A stretch of DNA of 55,647 nucleotides. Origin: Fibrobacter sp. (GTDB taxonomy: Bacteria; Fibrobacterota; Fibrobacteria; Fibrobacterales; Fibrobacteraceae). Shown here in pieces: positions 1-7,911 of the stretch (its first letter is position 1; each line of letters opens with the position of its first letter). Both the position numbers and the translations under genes were made by a program. Location of the stretch: positions 1-55,647 of the forward strand of contig JAKSIF010000018.1 in assembly GCA_024398965.1 (NCBI GenBank), given 5' to 3'. The notes under the pieces are model-generated. The model was not told the origin of the DNA, did no database searches, and saw nothing but the letters and a program-made list of their open reading frames with translations.

Positions 1-67
<67 letters not shown>

Positions 68-78
68 TTTGCTGCTCC

Positions 79-1491
79 TTACTTTGTACCTTCGAGGACG
101 GCACGAACGGCACCCAGCTTTTCGTTAGTTTCTTCAAATTCGCGTTCTGCGTTGGAGGCGGCCACAATGCCACCGCCGGCCTGCAGGCTAATCTTCTTGC
201 CCTGCTTGAGGCAGCAACGGATAGAAATGCAGAAGTCCAGGTCGCCATCGGATTCGATGTAGCCTACGGCACCAGCGTAGAAACGGCGCTTGACCTTTTC
301 CAGGCCAGAAAGGATTTCGATGGCGCTGATTTTGGGAGCGCCGCTCACCGTACCTGCAGGGAAACTGGAACGGAGCACTTCGATAGACTTCTTGAGGGGG
401 CTGACCTTGCCTTGGACGTCGGAAACCAGGTGGATCACATGGCTGTACTTTTCGCATTCCATGTACTTCACGGTGTCGACGGTGCCGGCAGAGCAGACGC
501 GGCCCAGGTCGTTACGAGCCAGGTCAACCAGCATCAGGTGTTCTGCGCGTTCCTTGGGGTCGGCCTTCAGTTCCTTCATCAATTCTTCATCTTCCAGGTC
601 GTTCTTGCCGCGGCGGCGGGTACCTGCGATGGGGTGGATGGTGGCAATACCGTCACGGACGCGGACCAGGCTTTCGGGAGATGCGCCGATAAACTGGTGG
701 GTGCCGTAATCCAGGTAGAACATGTAGGGGGAGGGGTTCACGGAGCGGAGGCGGCGGTAAATGTCCAGAGCCTCGATGTCGCTAGTGAACTGGATGCGGC
801 GGGAAGGCACTGCCTGAACGATGTTGCCTGCCACAATGTGCTTCTGCAGTTCCACCACCTTTTCGGTGTATTCTTCCTTGGACTTGGAAAGATCGGTAAC
901 GGTAACGCCCTTGGCCACTTCCGGTTCCGGAGCCAGGTAGCTGAAGTCCATGTCTGAAAGGCGCTTCTTCACGTTTTCGATTGCGGCAGGCAGGTCGATC
1001 TGGTGTTCTTCGTAGTTCAGGGCGAACAGGTGAAGCTTTTCGGTGTAGTGGTCGAATACGATGTAGATATGACCCACCATGAATTCGGCTTCAGGAATGT
1101 TCAGTTCATCTACCTGGGGTGCCAGGTTAATGGTATCGCAGCGGGCGCAGAATTCGTAACCCAGGTAGCCTACGCCAGAGGAGGGAATAGGAATCTGGTT
1201 AGGGGGCACGGTGTTTTCTGCGGAAATCTTCATGAGGGCGTCCAAAATGTCGCCTTCGCCTTCCTTGAGGAAAACGCTTTCCTTGCCATCGACGACGATG
1301 GACACGTCCTTTTCATTCTGGCGGAGACGGAAGCCTTCGTCCACCATCAGGGTGGAGTAACGGCTCTTGCCGTGGGCGAAAGAGGCGGATTCGAAGATAG
1401 CCTTTGCTCCCAGCTTCTTGCCGAGAGAGAAGGGTGTATAACGTTCGCCGGGGAGGGCGACGTAGATGCTGTCGGTACGAGGTTCAGTCAT
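79..1491 (-). CDS. trpE: Anthranilate synthase component I
   Basis: This 470-residue chorismate-utilising enzyme makes anthranilate from chorismate and ammonia, the first step of tryptophan synthesis. The C-terminal half carries the family signatures: IGASPE, PIAGTRRRG, the LVDLARNDLGRV stretch, FPAGTVSGAPK and the late QAGGGIVAASN. Length is normal for TrpE. Near the N-terminus IFESASF occupies the place of the LLES feedback-inhibition motif but matches it only partly. The start at 1491 has GAAGGA six nt upstream. Regulation is evident in the 270 nt upstream, where a Trp-rich leader peptide and attenuator sit in the same direction. PabB or isochorismate synthase are less likely given that leader. 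Confidence 0.93.
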   Translation of the reverse strand: MTEPRTDSIYVALPGERYTPFSLGKKLGAKAIFESASFAHGKSRYSTLMVDEGFRLRQNEKDVSIVVDGKESVFLKEGEGDILDALMKISAENTVPPNQIPIPSSGVGYLGYEFCARCDTINLAPQVDELNIPEAEFMVGHIYIVFDHYTEKLHLFALNYEEHQIDLPAAIENVKKRLSDMDFSYLAPEPEVAKGVTVTDLSKSKEEYTEKVVELQKHIVAGNIVQAVPSRRIQFTSDIEALDIYRRLRSVNPSPYMFYLDYGTHQFIGASPESLVRVRDGIATIHPIAGTRRRGKNDLEDEELMKELKADPKERAEHLMLVDLARNDLGRVCSAGTVDTVKYMECEKYSHVIHLVSDVQGKVSPLKKSIEVLRSSFPAGTVSGAPKISAIEILSGLEKVKRRFYAGAVGYIESDGDLDFCISIRCCLKQGKKISLQAGGGIVAASNAEREFEETNEKLGAVRAVLEGTK

Positions 1492-1516
1492 TTTTAATCC
1501 TTCGTTTTAAACTCGC

Positions 1517-1530
1517 TGGCCCGAGGGCCA
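1517..1530. other. Hairpin just upstream of trpE
   Basis: TGGCCC-GA-GGGCCA is a perfect 6-bp inverted repeat in the gap between the attenuator and the trpE ribosome-binding site. It has no T-run on the minus strand. Its role is unknown; it could stabilise the processed trpE mRNA or be chance. Confidence 0.35.
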
Positions 1531-1604
1531 AATTCTTTTTGGCGAGGCTTTACGACCCGAAACAGGGTAGTGGTTCCGACCCGGAGGATTTCAATTTGTC
1601 TTGG

Positions 1605-1639
1605 AAAAATTTAAGGCCTCCAGGGAGTCTGGAAGCCTT
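1605..1639 (-). terminator. Attenuator terminator (3:4 hairpin) of the trp leader
   Basis: On the minus strand AAGGCTTCCAG (1639-1629) pairs with CTGGAGGCCTT (1623-1613) over 11 bp with one U-G wobble and a 5-nt loop. It is followed by AAATTTTT (1612-1605). It lies between the leader peptide and trpE, so it would end transcription before the structural genes. Confidence 0.85.
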
Positions 1640-1705
1640 GCCGCTTTGCTCTTACGCTTTTGACGCGCGATACAATTTGCAAATACCAGACTCTATGTTA
1701 GAGTC
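1605..1705 (-). promoter_or_regulatory. trp operon transcription attenuator (segments 1-4)
   Basis: Four segments can be read on the minus strand. Segment 1 is GACTCTA (1705-1699) and overlaps the end of the leader peptide. It pairs perfectly with segment 2 TAGAGTC (1695-1689). Segment 2 extended, GAGTCTGG (1693-1686), is exactly complementary to CCAGACTC (1632-1625) in segment 3, forming an antiterminator. Segment 3 alternatively pairs with segment 4 (1623-1613) to form the terminator. Ribosome stalling at the two Trp codons (1715-1710) would cover segment 1 and free 2 to pair with 3. The complementarities are seen directly; the mechanism is inferred from the enterobacterial trp model. Confidence 0.85.
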
Positions 1706-1757
1706 CGCGCCACCATCGGCCGTCGAATGCAACTGTAAGAGCATAAATCATTTTCAT
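1698..1757 (-). CDS. trpL: trp operon leader peptide (19 aa)
   Basis: The reading frame encodes MKMIYALTVAFDGRWWRGL and then TAA. Tandem Trp codons TGG TGG lie at 1715-1710, four codons before the stop. The stop codon falls at the base of the 1:2 hairpin, as expected for a stalling sensor. A second in-frame ATG at 1751 is possible. No Shine-Dalgarno is obvious. A promoter-like pair of hexamers ends 6 nt before the first ATG, so the message may be leaderless. The frame is too short for standard gene calling, but the Trp codons, position and hairpins together make it convincing. Confidence 0.85.
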   Translation of the reverse strand: MKMIYALTVAFDGRWWRGL

Positions 1758-1763
1758 GTCCAA

Positions 1764-1792
1764 AATTTATGAATATCCCTACCTGTTGGCAA
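1764..1792 (-). promoter_or_regulatory. Promoter of the trp leader/operon
   Basis: On the minus strand TTGCCA (1792-1787) is followed after exactly 17 nt by TAAATT (1769-1764), a good match to a housekeeping sigma-70-type promoter. The -10 ends 6 nt before the leader-peptide ATG at 1757, so initiation would fall at or within a few nt of that ATG. Confidence 0.65.
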
Positions 1793-1974
1793 GGGATTTT
1801 CCCCAAAAAGTGGGAAAAATAGCTTGGATTTTGAAACCGTTTACAAAATTGTGGTTTTCTACCGTGAGAATTTGTATGTTCAAGCTGAGTTCGAACGAAC
1901 CATGTTCGTATATCCCCTGGCCGGGGGCGCTTTTTCAATAGCAAAAAAGCAAAGGCAGAACCTAAGAAGGTTTC

Positions 1975-3720
1975 TTGTATCTTCGACAGATTTTATTTGC
2001 AATCCTGGGGATTTTTTTCCAGGTTTCCATGGTTTTGGCCCAATCCATGGATTTTGTGGATACACCTCTGCAGGAGGTTATTCGCGCTGTTTCCCTTGCC
2101 TTTGATACGCCGATCCTTGTGGATGGAAATGTTGAACGCAAGGTGACTTTTCATTTGGATGGTCTTGGATTCCTGGAAGGGGTGACTGCCTTATGTGAGG
2201 CGAACGGGCTGGAACTGGTTCAAGATGGCAATGTTTATCGCGTTCGGAATAGGACTTGGCGGGGGGAGCATGAGTTCCGATGGATAGCCCCTCCCGAAGG
2301 AACGGCAGATTCCCTAGTGGATGTTTCTGTCAGGGAAAAGGATGTGCGGGAATTTGTCCGGGAGTATGCCCTGAACTCAGGATTGAATATCCTGATGTCG
2401 CCAGAGGTGCAGGGCCAGATTTCGGGCGAACTGCACCGGATGCAGCCCCGTAAGGCGTTTGTCAGCCTTATGCAATCCTGCGGTTTCCGTATTCGCGAGA
2501 TGAACGGCTATCTGTACGTCCAAATGCCCAAAGCGAAAAATTCCAATGACGGCTCCGGGGAAGACAAGGTCCGTATCGAGCGAAATGATTCGTTGTACTC
2601 CGCCAGCATCAAGGACGCTCCCTTGATGGATGTACTGGTGGAGTTGTCCGAAGTGGCTGCCTTGAATTTGGCAATGTATGGCGATGTTCGTGAAACGGTG
2701 CGCCTGAAATTTGAGGACGTTTCCTTGCAGGTTCTGATTGAAGCCCTTTTCAAGGGGCGTGGCCTCAGTTATGCCCTGGATGGAGGAACGTTGTACGTTT
2801 CCGAAGGTGGTTCGCGGAACGCCCTTATGAGTACAAGGCTGTATCCGTTAAAACACGTTCATTCCGAGAAGGCCTTGAATTATCTGGGAAAATTTTCATC
2901 GGGGTCCAATTATGTTGCTACGGAAATCAAGGAGCAGAATGCTTTGCTTTTAGGCGGGTCCGCTGCAGAAATCCAAATGGCGGAAGCCATCTTGTCGCAG
3001 ATAGATGTTCCAGCCCTGCAGGTCACGCTTTCCTGCATTATCGTGGAATTCAAGAAAGGCAATCTGTTTGAAATCGGGCTTCGTGGGGGCGCTGCTAGAA
3101 AATCTGCCGCGGGAGATTTAAACCTAAGGGGCTATCTGGATTTCTTGGGGAAGGATCGTTCCGGAGTTGGAGCTGTTGGAAAAATCGGTCTTCTGCCGGA
3201 CCGCTTCGAGATGGAGCTTGCCTCCATGGAAGAACGTAACGAGGCCGAGATTCTTGCCCGCCCAAAGCTGACCACCTTGAATGGGAACAAGGCGGAACTT
3301 AATGTGACCAATACGGTTTATTACCTGGTGAGCCAAGTTTCTGCCGAGGGTTATCCCATTACGGATTATCGCTCCTTCAATGATGGCATTTCGTTGGAGT
3401 TGACCCCCTCCGTAACTCAGGAGGGGAGCATTACGCTGGAGGTTTCTCCCGAGATTAAAACAGCGGGGCGAAGCTCTGGCGATGGCCCAAGGGATATTAG
3501 CACAAGAAACTTGAAAACGATGGTGCGGCTGAAGGATGGAGAAACCCTGTGCCTAGGAGGATTGATTCGAAAGAATAAATCGGAGGTTCGTTCCGCAGTA
3601 CCGTTCCTAGGGAGCCTGCCTTTTATTGGAAGACTGTTCAGCTATACTTCCGAGGAAGAGGAGACCAACGAGCTGGCCATTTTCATAACGCCCAAGGTGG
3701 AATCTCATGGTGCTCCGTAG
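1975..3720 (+). CDS. Secretin (GspD/PilQ family outer-membrane channel)
   Basis: A 581-residue secretin forming a gated outer-membrane ring for type II secretion or type IV pili. The start is TTG at 1975, chosen because AAGAAGG sits four nt upstream and the result is a clean signal peptide (ILFAILGIFFQVSMVLAQ). It begins with an STN-like domain (MDFVDTPLQEVIRAVS), then further N-domains including YPLKHVHSEKAL. The C-terminal secretin core contains LLLGGSAAEIQMAE, ILARPKLTTLNGNKAEL, LGGLIRKN and VPFLGSLPFIGRLF. It is the first gene of a five-gene overlapping cluster. GspD and PilQ cannot be separated with confidence; no GspE- or GspF-like genes are in the window. Confidence 0.88.
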   Translation: MYLRQILFAILGIFFQVSMVLAQSMDFVDTPLQEVIRAVSLAFDTPILVDGNVERKVTFHLDGLGFLEGVTALCEANGLELVQDGNVYRVRNRTWRGEHEFRWIAPPEGTADSLVDVSVREKDVREFVREYALNSGLNILMSPEVQGQISGELHRMQPRKAFVSLMQSCGFRIREMNGYLYVQMPKAKNSNDGSGEDKVRIERNDSLYSASIKDAPLMDVLVELSEVAALNLAMYGDVRETVRLKFEDVSLQVLIEALFKGRGLSYALDGGTLYVSEGGSRNALMSTRLYPLKHVHSEKALNYLGKFSSGSNYVATEIKEQNALLLGGSAAEIQMAEAILSQIDVPALQVTLSCIIVEFKKGNLFEIGLRGGAARKSAAGDLNLRGYLDFLGKDRSGVGAVGKIGLLPDRFEMELASMEERNEAEILARPKLTTLNGNKAELNVTNTVYYLVSQVSAEGYPITDYRSFNDGISLELTPSVTQEGSITLEVSPEIKTAGRSSGDGPRDISTRNLKTMVRLKDGETLCLGGLIRKNKSEVRSAVPFLGSLPFIGRLFSYTSEEEETNELAIFITPKVESHGAP

Positions 3721-4753
3721 AAGAATCAAAGGGGCGAAAGCGAAGATTTTGACTTGGGAGTGGACCACGAATTTTGACGGGATTCCGTCCCAGTCTGTAC
3801 TGGAAAAGGCCTTTGCCAAGGATTTCCCCAAGACTTGCAAACGTCTGGAGAATGGCGGTAGCTATACGCTTTTACCCATGATCAGTTTCAATTCCCAGGA
3901 AGGACGAAAATTCCGCTACATGGTTATAGTCAGGGACAATGACGGAGAAACCTTAGGTGAGGAAAATTCCAGACGTATTCCTTATCAGGCCCAGGTATTC
4001 GGGGCGGCTGATTGTGCGATTCGGAATCTCGCCAAAACGGATAATACAGGAAATTATTTTGTCTGGAATCTGTTGGGCGAAGTCCTGTATCTATTGGTGT
4101 TTAGTGGTGGTCGATTGGTTCACTGGTCCGAGGAAACCTGGTTCCCGGAACAGGATGGGAGTATGCTGGAAAATAGGCTTCAACGGTTTAGGCGGTTTAT
4201 GAAAAAGGATGATTTGTTATCGCGAAATGAAAGGTATGAGGAATTGGAACTTTCCCTTGAAAAGGGCACCTCTGATTTTTTGAAGATTGCGGCAAGGGAT
4301 CCTTTCTGGAAAAATTGCTCAGGGAATGCCGCTAACGAAAATTTTGTAAGGACGTGGGGCTTGTGCGGTCTCCTTGCCTTGGCTTTGGGAGTAGTCGCCT
4401 GTTTCTGGAACTGGGATGGGTTCCTTAAGATTCCGGAAATCAAGGATGCAACTCCTGTGGAACTGGATCGGCCTGCCTTGATTTCGGAGCCTGGTGAGGC
4501 TGATGAACCTCGGCTTGTTGGCCAGTCTTCAGAAAAAAATTCGGCTGTGAAAAGGTTCAATCAAAGGTGTGATTCCTTGGATGTGCGGATAAGGGGGATT
4601 GTCCAGAATAGATTGATTCTAGGGTCTCTCGATGGTAGGTCGGGAAGTTGGCGTTTAGGGGATTCCTTGGGAAAGTTCAGGGTGGAAGAAATAACTAGAG
4701 ACCAGGCGGTATTGGCGTGCGGATCGGAACGGATGAATTTGACGGTAAGGTAG
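3707..4753 (+). CDS. Inner-membrane assembly protein with GspC/PilP-like periplasmic end (tentative)
   Basis: A 348-residue protein overlapping the secretin by 14 nt, with AAGGTGG upstream of its ATG. It has a cytoplasmic N-terminal region, one membrane helix at about residues 216-235 (WGLCGLLALALGVVACFW), a variable linker, and a small C-terminal beta domain (about 290-348: IRGIVQNRLILGSLDGRSG). That domain's pattern resembles the homology region of GspC/PilP, which contacts the secretin. The N-terminal part (YFVWNLLGEVLYLLVFSGGR) faintly recalls the actin-like fold of GspL/PilM. I suspect a fused GspL-like plus GspC-like protein. The topology is clear; the family calls are inference. Confidence 0.5.
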   Translation: MVLRRRIKGAKAKILTWEWTTNFDGIPSQSVLEKAFAKDFPKTCKRLENGGSYTLLPMISFNSQEGRKFRYMVIVRDNDGETLGEENSRRIPYQAQVFGAADCAIRNLAKTDNTGNYFVWNLLGEVLYLLVFSGGRLVHWSEETWFPEQDGSMLENRLQRFRRFMKKDDLLSRNERYEELELSLEKGTSDFLKIAARDPFWKNCSGNAANENFVRTWGLCGLLALALGVVACFWNWDGFLKIPEIKDATPVELDRPALISEPGEADEPRLVGQSSEKNSAVKRFNQRCDSLDVRIRGIVQNRLILGSLDGRSGSWRLGDSLGKFRVEEITRDQAVLACGSERMNLTVR

Positions 4754-5592
4754 GGGCGGCGCTGCCCATGGTTCTTGGAATCGTTCTGGCGGTATCGCTG
4801 GTGCTTACGTCCTTGACCCACTTGCCAGGAGGGGTGCGTCGGATTGCTATGCGGCTGGAACGGGAACAGCAGGAAATCTACGACGGGGAGTCCGCTTTGC
4901 TTGCCCGAATGGAACATCTGCCCGAGGGATATTTTGACAGGGAACCTTGGAACTTGAGGCTGCCGAAGGTTGCGGAAAGTAGCCGCGGCCCCTGGCGGGA
5001 ACTGACCGCGGGAAGAGTCCATGTGCTAGCGGGAGCCGAACCTTACGAGATGTCCCGAAGGGAGCTTCTCCAGATGGGGGAGGACTTCTCGAAATCGCTG
5101 GACGAATCCATCTTGAACGCCCCCTTCCTGACGATAAAATCCGGAAACCGCCGGATGATGGGACCCGCTCGTAGCATGAGCCTTTACGTTCAGGATGGGG
5201 ACCTGCTGGTAGATTTGGACGGTTCCGCATCCGTAGGGAACTTCAAATCCAGCGGCAGCCTGACGGTTCGCGGGACCGCGGGGTACGACACCCTGCGGCT
5301 CTATTCCTCGGGCCCAATGTCTTTGTCAGGCCATGTGACCGCCAGATGGTTGGAGGCCTATTCCGCCGACCGCATTGAGGTGCGTCAGGACTTCGCCTTC
5401 TCTGGCGTTATAATCTCTCGGGCTGGCGTCGACTTTCGGGACAAGTCCCGCGGGCTATTTCCGGCGGTAGCCTTTTCCCTCGGGCAGCCTCTTGACTCGG
5501 GGGAAGTACGTCGGGCCGGCCGCCTGCCCCAGGCGCCTTATCCGGCTTTTACGTCTGGCAACCTTCAACCCTTCGAATGGAGCATCCCGTGA
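4717..5592 (+). CDS. PilX/GspK-like pilus or secretion component (tentative)
   Basis: A 291-residue protein from a GTG at 4717, overlapping the previous gene by 37 nt. After a short polar start it has KVGAALPMVLGIVLAVSLVL. That is the pattern of PilX-type and GspK-type minor pilins, whose first helix follows a 'G-ALP-VL' start. The rest is soluble, and residues 160-250 look beta-rich, with repeated glycine/serine turns (SGSLTVRGTAGYDTLRLYSS, MSLSGHVTARW) that may form a small beta-helix. Nothing catalytic is visible. Position between the secretin/assembly genes and two prepilins supports a role in the same machine. The start codon is uncertain. Confidence 0.5.
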   Translation: MRIGTDEFDGKVGAALPMVLGIVLAVSLVLTSLTHLPGGVRRIAMRLEREQQEIYDGESALLARMEHLPEGYFDREPWNLRLPKVAESSRGPWRELTAGRVHVLAGAEPYEMSRRELLQMGEDFSKSLDESILNAPFLTIKSGNRRMMGPARSMSLYVQDGDLLVDLDGSASVGNFKSSGSLTVRGTAGYDTLRLYSSGPMSLSGHVTARWLEAYSADRIEVRQDFAFSGVIISRAGVDFRDKSRGLFPAVAFSLGQPLDSGEVRRAGRLPQAPYPAFTSGNLQPFEWSIP

Positions 5593-5951
5593 AAGGCTTT
5601 ACTCTGATGGAAGTACTGGTGGCCCTTGCTATCCTCAGTACCAGTTCCGTTGTATTCGGGACAATCGTAGGCTTTTTCAATCAACAGCGTTCTCTGGAAA
5701 GATCACGGGCGAACGCCTTCGTCTGTGCTGTGGAGACCATGGAGTCCCTGGTAGATAATCCGCCTTCTTGCGAAGTCAGTACGCGTCCATCCTCTCATGG
5801 CCCGGCAACATCCCGAAATGTGGATTCAGGAATACCTTGCGATTCTGCAATCGTAACCTTTAGTCCTGTTCCCGGCGTAGTTCCTCTTTCGTGGGCCCAG
5901 GTGCAGGTTTCTACGGTGTCCTTCCGGAGGCTTGTCAAATGCGTCAAGTAG
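5577..5951 (+). CDS. Prepilin-type pseudopilin (GspI/PilV-like)
   Basis: A 124-residue prepilin whose start overlaps the preceding stop. The N-terminus MEHPVKGFTLMEVLVALAI has the prepilin peptidase site (G, then N-methylated F), Glu at +5, and the hydrophobic helix (MEVLVALAILSTSSVVFGTI). The length is typical of GspI minor pseudopilins. The C-terminal part contains two cysteines (FVCAVE, PSCEVS) that could form a disulfide. It would be cleaved in the inner membrane and assembled into a short pseudopilus with its cluster partners. Confidence 0.8.
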   Translation: MEHPVKGFTLMEVLVALAILSTSSVVFGTIVGFFNQQRSLERSRANAFVCAVETMESLVDNPPSCEVSTRPSSHGPATSRNVDSGIPCDSAIVTFSPVPGVVPLSWAQVQVSTVSFRRLVKCVK

Positions 5952-6205
5952 TCAAGGGCTTTACCTTGCTTGAATTGATGGTAGCCATTGCGGTTTCTTC
6001 CATTCTGATGCTTGTGGCCCTTGGCGCCTTCCGCAGTTATCACAGGATGGCGATGACCTTGTATTCCAGCTATCAAAGGGAGTCTTCTTTTTTGATTGAC
6101 AAGATGCACTCGGTACAGCCGTACCAGCGCACGACACTCTCGGTTGGGGATTCCCTACGACCGATGACAATAAAAAAACGCCCGCCGTGTGGCGAGCGTC
6201 TTTAA
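5939..6205 (+). CDS. Short prepilin-type protein, probably truncated (GspJ/PilW-like)
   Basis: An 88-residue frame from ATG 5939, with CCGGAGG eight nt upstream and a 13-nt overlap with the previous gene. It starts MRQVVKGFTLLELMVAIAVS, a textbook prepilin cleavage site and helix. GspJ/PilW proteins are usually about 200 residues. Here the last 13 codons run through the hairpin at 6178-6199 that terminates the opposite gene. So the protein looks cut short, perhaps after a deletion that joined this cluster to the converging glycosyltransferase. The N-terminal call is firm; the truncation is inference. Confidence 0.65.
   Translation: MRQVVKGFTLLELMVAIAVSSILMLVALGAFRSYHRMAMTLYSSYQRESSFLIDKMHSVQPYQRTTLSVGDSLRPMTIKKRPPCGERL
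6172..6199. terminator. Rho-independent terminator between converging genes
   Basis: ACGC-C-CGCC (6178-6186), loop GTGT, GGCG-A-GCGT (6191-6199). On the minus strand the mismatch becomes a U-G pair and the stem is followed by seven T (6178-6172). It is therefore a strong terminator for the glycosyltransferase at 6221-7792, and it lies inside the end of the short prepilin frame. Confidence 0.8.
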
Positions 6206-6220
6206 AAGTCTTGGCTTGAA

Positions 6221-7792
6221 TTAGCCCTGGCCCTTGTCCACGTCTTCCACGTGGTGGTTTTCGTCCTTACGGGCCTTGTGGACTTCGACCAGGTTGCCCA
6301 GGTAGTGCATGAAGCTCAGCACGCCCACAGAGAGGAAACCGATGGAATAGAGGGCGAGGAACGGTCCGATGATGAACTTCTGTGCGCCGATGTATTCCAG
6401 CATACCGAAGATACAGTAGACGCCAACGCCAAGTTCCAGGATTGCCTGCCAGGGGAACTTCTGCTTGTAGTGGCTGGTAGCCTTCTTCTTCTGACCCACA
6501 CCGCTCTTCGGGGTGCGGACGAAGCCGCTCTTGCGACCGGTGATGGCGGCAAACACTGCCTTTGAGTTACTTACTGCGATACCAACGCCCAGAGCCATCA
6601 AGATCGGCATGCTGAGGAGGCGAACCTTCCAACCGGTGTAGCCGGAGCAACGCTGAGCAACGAAGTAAAGGACAGAAGGAGCGATTGCAGCAAGGAAGAT
6701 GAAAGTAAATCCGATGCTGTAAACCCAAGCCGGCAGGTGTGCCACGGGTTCGAAGAATGCCAGCAGGGGCCATGCGCAGAGGGCGGTAAAGAGCATGCAG
6801 GGGTGAATAGAATAATGGGTCGTATGCAGGATGGCGCCGATCTTTACGCGGGTCGGAACGTCAGCCTTGAGAACGCGGGGAAGAATCTTGATTGCGGTCT
6901 GGATAGAACCCTTAGCCCAGCGGAACTGCTGTGCCTTGAAGGAGTTGATATCGTTGGGAAGTTCTGCAGGAACGATCACGTCGAACACGAACTTCATCTT
7001 CCAACCAGCAAGCTGAGAACGGTAGGAGAGGTCCATGTCTTCGGTAAGGGTATCGCCTTCCCAGCCGCCACCGCCATAGATGGCCTGCTTGCGCCAGACA
7101 CCTGCGGTACCGTTGAAGTTCATGAAGAGCTTGCCCCAGCTACGTGCGGACTGTTCCACCACGAAGTGGCCATCGATACCGATGGACTGAGCAAGAGTAA
7201 GACCGGATTCGGTGCGGTTCAAGTGGCCCCAACGACCCTGGACCAGGCCCACCTGTTCGTCCATTACCATGTAGGGGATGGTCTTCAGGAGGAAGTCCTT
7301 CTCAGGTACGAAGTCGGCGTCGAAAATGGCAAGGAAGTCGCCCTTGGCTACAGCCATGGCTTCCTTAAGTGCACCGGCCTTGAATTCCTGACGGTTGGTA
7401 CGATGGATGAGCTTGATATCGTAACCCTTGGCAGCCAGTTCCTCGACCTTCTTCTTTGCAACTTCGTAGCACTCGTCGGTAGAGTCGTCCAGAACCTGGA
7501 TTTCGTGCTTGTTCTTGGGGTAGTCTATGGCGCACACTGCCTCAAGGAGACGTTCTACACAGTTAGCTTCATTGAATACGGGGAGCTGGGTGGTGACCTG
7601 GGGCAGGTCGTCCATGGAATGTTCACGATAGAACTGAAGAATCTTCTTTCTGTCGGTAAGACGGGTTGTGCGGCTGTTCTTGAGGAACAAGTAGATGCTA
7701 TAGTAGCAGCTGAAACCGTAAATAACGAGGCCGACACCTGCGATCACATAGACCACGAACATGATGTCTAGCAAGATTGTACTGATTGCCAT
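6221..7792 (-). CDS. Membrane family-2 glycosyltransferase (cellulose/mannan-synthase-like)
   Basis: A 523-residue processive GT2 enzyme. Membrane helix at about 10-37; then the catalytic domain with PVFNE (71-75), DDS (102-104), FDADF (157-161), TED (250-252) and QQFRW (288-292). These are the D, DxD, TED and QxxRW motifs of processive beta-glycan synthases. Several C-terminal helices follow from about 320. The lack of a PilZ domain and the size resemble plant CslA mannan/glucomannan synthases and bacterial relatives more than BcsA. Substrate cannot be read from sequence. It appears to be a single-gene unit with its own terminator; no cellulose-export partners are adjacent. Confidence 0.85.
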   Translation of the reverse strand: MAISTILLDIMFVVYVIAGVGLVIYGFSCYYSIYLFLKNSRTTRLTDRKKILQFYREHSMDDLPQVTTQLPVFNEANCVERLLEAVCAIDYPKNKHEIQVLDDSTDECYEVAKKKVEELAAKGYDIKLIHRTNRQEFKAGALKEAMAVAKGDFLAIFDADFVPEKDFLLKTIPYMVMDEQVGLVQGRWGHLNRTESGLTLAQSIGIDGHFVVEQSARSWGKLFMNFNGTAGVWRKQAIYGGGGWEGDTLTEDMDLSYRSQLAGWKMKFVFDVIVPAELPNDINSFKAQQFRWAKGSIQTAIKILPRVLKADVPTRVKIGAILHTTHYSIHPCMLFTALCAWPLLAFFEPVAHLPAWVYSIGFTFIFLAAIAPSVLYFVAQRCSGYTGWKVRLLSMPILMALGVGIAVSNSKAVFAAITGRKSGFVRTPKSGVGQKKKATSHYKQKFPWQAILELGVGVYCIFGMLEYIGAQKFIIGPFLALYSIGFLSVGVLSFMHYLGNLVEVHKARKDENHHVEDVDKGQG

Positions 7793-7911
7793 AATAACCG
7801 TATAACCTATTTAAAACTCTGAGCTTGAAAAAAGCATTGGCGGCAAATATAGAAACCCTTTGTGATGTTTGCTACATTTTAATGTGATTTTTAACAAAAA
7901 AAAGACTAATT

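Noticed and set aside
1693-1944. 83-codon minus-strand frame overlapping the trp leader region
   Set aside because: It is out of frame with the Trp-rich leader peptide, overlaps the promoter, and has no ribosome site or motif.
6737-7771. Plus-strand open frame opposite the GT2 gene
   Set aside because: The minus-strand frame carries all GT2 motifs; the opposite frame has no domain or start signal.
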